DNA of 8,653 nucleotides, taken from NCBI GenBank assembly GCA_002439285.1, contig DJTQ01000002.1, positions 1 through 8,653 on the forward strand, read 5' to 3'. Position numbers and translations under genes: made by a program. The notes below the pieces were generated by a model that saw only the letters and a list, made by a program, of their open reading frames with translations, was not told where the DNA came from and did not search any database. Each line of letters begins with the position of its first letter. Position 1 is the stretch's first letter. Positions 5,828 through 8,653 of this stretch are shown in pieces. The stretch is from Paenibacillaceae bacterium UBA6304. Its GTDB lineage: Bacteria > Bacillota > Bacilli > Paenibacillales > Paenibacillaceae.

Positions 5828-7159
5828 TCAAATCGCCTGCAGTACAAAATGAAGAACGAAGAGAAGCGAAATGAGATAAAAGAGGGGCTTCACATCGCGC
5901 CACTTGCCGACAGCAATATGAAACAAGGCGTAGCTGATGAAACCAATCGCGATTCCGTCCACGATACTGTGCATGAGCGGAATGAATGCGATGATAAAGA
6001 AGGCGGGTAGCCCTTGCTCCATGCGTTCGAAAGAAATGTTCCGAATGGAGGGCATCATCAAACCGCCGATGAAAATAAGGATCGGCGCAACGGCTTGATC
6101 CGGAACGAACGTAATTACCGGCATCGCAACCAGCGAACACAAGAACAGGATTCCCGTAAATGCCGATGTCCAGCCGGTTTTGCCTCCGGATGAGATCCCG
6201 GCGGCCGCCTCTACGGTGGAAACAGTGGGACTTGTCCCGAAAATGCCGCTAAGAAATACGGAGAACGAGGTGGCTTGCATGGCGCGCTTGAAGCGCCCTT
6301 GTTTTTCGCTCATGTTCAATTGGGCGTTAATGAGTCCGACATTCTCGAACACGATGACGAGCGTCAGCGAGAAGACGGCGACAATCAGAGTGGTAATAGG
6401 CAAACCTTTTACCGACAATTGTCCGAATACTTCTCCATAGGATGACCATGAGAAACCTCCAAAGCTTCCTGATGACGCAGGTTTGACGCCGAATAAAAGG
6501 GCAAGCAACGTTCCGCCGATAATGGACAGCAGCAAATTGCCGGGAACCTTTCGCATGTATAGAATGCAGGTCAGAGCTAGAGTAGCAAGCGTAACAATGA
6601 CGCCGGGATTCGCGAATGATCGCACAGCGATCACCGAGGCGGAATCGGGGAGAATGACGCCTCCCTTATGCAAGCCGATCAGGACCAACATCAATCCGAT
6701 TCCTACGGATATTGCTTCTTGAAGCGACACAGGAATGGCCTCGCGTAGCTTCTCGACGAAAGAGGTCAAACTAATGGCCAGAAAACAAATTCCCGATATC
6801 ATGGACACCGCCAAAGCTTGCTGCCAGGTTAAGCCCATGCCTTGAACTAACGTATAAGTAAACATAGCGTTAATTCCCATACCCGGAGCGATAATCAAGG
6901 GAGCTTTGCCCCAGATAGCCATTACGAAGCAGCCAACCGCTGATGCCAGAATCGTTGCGATAATCCCGGCTTCTTGCGGAATTCCGGCATCGGCCAGAAT
7001 CGATGAATTGACAATTATGATATAGACGATCGCAAAAAATGAAACGGTTCCTGCCAAGGCTTCCCGTCGCCAAAAGCTCGGACCAAGGCGGGTAGCTGGA
7101 TCAGGTGATAGATGTTTCTTTGACTGCGATGATGTCTGTTTCTCTTGGTGGACCAACAA
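5828..7159 (-). CDS. NCS2-family (AzgA/PbuG-type) purine nucleobase permease
   Basis: The 443-residue polytopic membrane protein has the length of Bacillus PbuG/PbuO. Family motifs are present: APGMGINAMFTY (91-102), FENVGLINAQ (271-280) and GTSPTVSTVEAAAGISSGGK (308-327), where E317 lies in the purine-binding half-helix. About a dozen hydrophobic segments follow a 30-residue polar, Ser/Lys-rich cytoplasmic N-terminus. Homologues import hypoxanthine, guanine or adenine with protons. The start is TTG 7159, with AAAGGA (7172-7167) 7 nt upstream. A second TTG immediately after it is a close alternative. The gene stands alone, facing left between two rightward units, and diverges from the ABC exporter over about 210 bp. 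No purine riboswitch is recognisable upstream. The exact nucleobase is not determined. Confidence 0.92.
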   Translation of the reverse strand: MLVHQEKQTSSQSKKHLSPDPATRLGPSFWRREALAGTVSFFAIVYIIIVNSSILADAGIPQEAGIIATILASAVGCFVMAIWGKAPLIIAPGMGINAMFTYTLVQGMGLTWQQALAVSMISGICFLAISLTSFVEKLREAIPVSLQEAISVGIGLMLVLIGLHKGGVILPDSASVIAVRSFANPGVIVTLATLALTCILYMRKVPGNLLLSIIGGTLLALLFGVKPASSGSFGGFSWSSYGEVFGQLSVKGLPITTLIVAVFSLTLVIVFENVGLINAQLNMSEKQGRFKRAMQATSFSVFLSGIFGTSPTVSTVEAAAGISSGGKTGWTSAFTGILFLCSLVAMPVITFVPDQAVAPILIFIGGLMMPSIRNISFERMEQGLPAFFIIAFIPLMHSIVDGIAIGFISYALFHIAVGKWRDVKPLFYLISLLFVLHFVLQAI

Positions 7160-7213
7160 AAAACCTTCCTTTCATAGTAACCCCTCACCCAACCCTTTCA
7201 AGAAATATGAAAG

Positions 7214-7231
7214 AAAAGCGGCTTAAGCCGC
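7214..7231 (-). other. GC hairpin followed by a T-rich run in the permease leader
   Basis: On the minus strand GCGGCTTAAGCCGC (7231-7218) is a perfect palindrome that can fold as a 5-bp stem with a TTAA loop, followed by TTTTCTTTC. It lies between the divergent promoter region and the permease start. A weak -10-like TAAGAT lies just upstream on that strand. It might be a short attenuator, but the stem is small and the promoter position uncertain. Confidence 0.35.
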
Positions 7232-7263
7232 ATGAGTTCTATCTTATCACATTAACTTTATTC

Positions 7264-7291
7264 TTGACATTCCGGCGAAACCTCGTATACA
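7264..7291 (+). promoter_or_regulatory. Sigma-A promoter of the ABC exporter unit
   Basis: TTGACA (7264-7269), a 16-nt spacer and TATACA (7286-7291) form the promoter. The -10 lies inside the first operator at 7284-7301. The 16-nt spacer sequence differs from that of the 4840 promoter while hexamers, spacing and operators agree, so the layout appears conserved by function rather than by recent copying. Confidence 0.7.
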
Positions 7292-7328
7292 TTTGTATAC
7301 ATAATGTTTGTGTATACAAATGTATACG
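7284..7328 (+). promoter_or_regulatory. Paired repressor operators (GTATAC type), unit 2: perfect 18-bp inverted repeat
   Basis: CGTATACATTTGTATACA (7284-7301) and TGTATACAAATGTATACG (7311-7328) are exact reverse complements separated by 9 nt. Each contains two self-complementary GTATAC hexamers. The cores TACATTTGTA (7288-7297) and TACAAATGTA (7315-7324) fit TACAnnTGTA, as bound by BlaI/MecI/CopY-type repressors. The first site covers the -10; the second covers the start of the transcript. Confidence 0.8.
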
Positions 7329-7347
7329 GCGGAAAAGGAGTGTTATG

Positions 7348-7383
7348 ATGGAAACAGAAGGTGAAATAAATGTGGAAACTTAA
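7348..7383 (+). CDS. Putative 11-codon leader ORF overlapping the ABC exporter start
   Basis: AAAAGGAG (7333-7340) lies 7 nt before ATG 7348, a better-placed site than many full genes have. The frame encodes METEGEINVET and stops at TAA 7383, 14 nt inside the exporter gene in a different frame. The exporter's own Shine-Dalgarno (AAGGTG) lies within this ORF. Its translation would therefore keep that site open and couple the two. An ATG three bases earlier (7345) is possible. The peptide has no recognisable function. Confidence 0.5.
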   Translation: METEGEINVET

Positions 7384-8653
7384 GCGATTTATTAGCCCTT
7401 ATTGGCTGTGGTGCGTTCTTGCGCCGCTCTTGATGGTGGTCGAGGTGATGATGGATTTGATGCAGCCGGCGCTGATGGCAAGCATCGTGGATAAAGGCCT
7501 GTTAACGAATGATTTGGATCACATCATTTCAACGGGGTTAACGATGCTTGGCGTGGCAGTCATCGGCCTGATCGGCGGGGTAGGGTGTACCCTGTTTTCG
7601 AGCATCGCCTCCCAAAACTTTGGCAACGATTTGCGAATCACGCTGTTTGAACACGTCCAGACATTCTCAAATCGGAATCTGGACCGGTTGAAGACCGGTT
7701 CGCTGATAACCCGGTTGACGAACGACGTAGGACAGTTGCAGACATTTGTGCAAATGATTTTGCGGTCATTCGTCCGTTCCCCGCTGCTCCTAATTGGCAG
7801 TCTGGTGATGGCGATCCGGATCAGCCCCTCCTTGACGCTGATCTTGTCCGTATCCGTACCGTTGTTATTCATCATTTTATATGCAATTATCACCTTATCT
7901 TTTCCGTTATTCTCGAAAATGCAGGAGAAACTGGACGGTGTCAACACAGTGTTGCAGGAGAATTTGTCCGGCATCCGGGTGATCAAAGCGTTCGTTCGTG
8001 CAAAGGAAGAACAAAAGCGTTTTAATGCCGCGAATACGGAATATACCGGCAACGCCATCAAAGCGATCCGTCTTATGGCGCTGAATCTGCCGCTGATGAT
8101 GCTAGTGTTAAACGCTAGTATTGTAGCCGTGCTCTGGTTCGGCGGGCTGAAGAACTGGAACGGTGAACTTCCTGTCGGTGATTTGATAGCCTACATTAAC
8201 TATGTCACGCAGCTGCTGATGTCGATGATGATGCTGAGCAACTCACTCACCTTTGTCTCGAGGGCGAAGGTCTCGGCGGACCGGGTAAATGAAGTTCTTG
8301 CCACCACTAGTGAAATTACCGACGTCACAGCGGCGAAAAGTAATGTGATCCAGGGCGGACAGATCCAGTTTGATCATGTTTCTTTCGCTTATAATTCATC
8401 GGATGAAAATCTAGTTCTGGAGGATATCAGCTTCGTGGCCGAACCCGGTAAGACGGTTGCCATCCTCGGGGCTACCGGAGCAGGGAAGTCGAGTCTTGTC
8501 AGTCTCATCCCTAGGCTCTATGAAGTTTCCTCCGGTTCCATTACGATCGACGGAATGGATATCCGCGACATTAGTCTGGATCATCTGCGCAGCGAGATCG
8601 GGCTTGTGATGCAGCAAACCATTCTGTTTAGCGGGACCATTCGCGACAATATT
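7370..8653 (+). CDS. ABC exporter half-transporter (membrane domain fused to ATPase), 3' end outside window
   Basis: The frame is open to the right edge: 428 residues, about three quarters of a typical 570-600-residue half-transporter. Six hydrophobic segments span about residues 12-300 (for example 14-36, 56-78, 137-158, 160-180, 240-260, 272-292), with the coupling motifs TRLTNDV (114-120) and QENLSGIRVIKAFVR (196-210) of exporter membrane domains. The ATPase domain begins near 330 with FAY (339-341, A-loop), Walker A GATGAGKSS (367-375) and the Q-loop region VMQQTILFSGTIRDN (413-427). Signature and Walker B lie beyond the window. It resembles one subunit of heterodimeric multidrug-type exporters (TM287/288, YfiB/YfiC-like), so a partner gene is expected downstream. 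The ATG has AAGGTG 6-7 nt upstream, within the 11-codon ORF. Substrate is unknown. Confidence 0.92.
   Translation, partial: MWKLKRFISPYWLWCVLAPLLMVVEVMMDLMQPALMASIVDKGLLTNDLDHIISTGLTMLGVAVIGLIGGVGCTLFSSIASQNFGNDLRITLFEHVQTFSNRNLDRLKTGSLITRLTNDVGQLQTFVQMILRSFVRSPLLLIGSLVMAIRISPSLTLILSVSVPLLFIILYAIITLSFPLFSKMQEKLDGVNTVLQENLSGIRVIKAFVRAKEEQKRFNAANTEYTGNAIKAIRLMALNLPLMMLVLNASIVAVLWFGGLKNWNGELPVGDLIAYINYVTQLLMSMMMLSNSLTFVSRAKVSADRVNEVLATTSEITDVTAAKSNVIQGGQIQFDHVSFAYNSSDENLVLEDISFVAEPGKTVAILGATGAGKSSLVSLIPRLYEVSSGSITIDGMDIRDISLDHLRSEIGLVMQQTILFSGTIRDNI

Noticed and set aside
5811..7073. Several open frames of 60-110 codons on both strands within the permease gene
   Set aside because: They are shadows of the permease, whose motifs and membrane segments are unambiguous.
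7160..7330. Purine riboswitch upstream of the permease
   Set aside because: I could not find the conserved three-way-junction sequences on the minus strand; only a small palindromic hairpin is present.
7519..8061. 180-codon open frame on the minus strand
   Set aside because: It is antisense to a clearly recognised ABC exporter domain, and its product has no recognisable features.

Overview
The window looks like chromosome of a Gram-positive, spore-former-type Firmicute, most likely Paenibacillaceae (Paenibacillus or a relative). This rests on consensus sigma-A promoters, strong AGGAGG-type ribosome binding sites, TTG/ATG starts, moderate GC and gene content: an Lsa-type ABC-F protein, a CueP-type copper protein and an AzgA-type purine permease. 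No RNA gene, transposase, integrase or CRISPR array was found. Genus assignment is inference.

Left part (1-2667, + strand). A large two-domain isoprenoid enzyme enters from the left edge. Its C-terminal half is a recognisable short-chain prenyl diphosphate synthase. Its N-terminal half carries a second, similarly spaced pair of Asp-rich motifs. It is followed by a membrane-anchored CueP-family protein that keeps all three conserved cysteines at the family spacing.

Middle (2668-4766, + strand). A consensus promoter drives an approximately 240-nt leader ahead of an Lsa-family antibiotic-resistance ABC-F ATPase. The leader holds an intrinsic terminator directly before the ribosome binding site and an upstream segment that can form a competing 15-bp antiterminator, so this is a probable transcription attenuator. 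A small His-rich gene (59 codons) follows, then a clear terminator.

Right part (4840-8653). Two rightward units flank a leftward purine permease. Unit 1 is a 116-aa His-rich protein translationally coupled to a nitroreductase. Unit 2 is an ABC exporter subunit, cut by the right edge, preceded by an overlapping 11-codon ORF. Both units start with the same promoter/operator layout: TTGACA, 16 nt, TATACA, with the -10 inside the first of two 18-bp GTATAC-type sites set 27 bp apart. They therefore probably belong to one repressor-controlled regulon. The core of three of the four sites fits TACAnnTGTA, the pattern of the BlaI/MecI/CopY repressor family. The repressor gene itself is not recognised in the window.

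The combined picture is a stress and drug-response neighbourhood: ribosome protection, multidrug-type export, a flavin reductase, copper handling and two His-rich small proteins. The best candidates for something undescribed are the paired operator regulon with its His-rich 116-aa protein, the ABC-F attenuator, and the fused two-domain isoprenoid enzyme.
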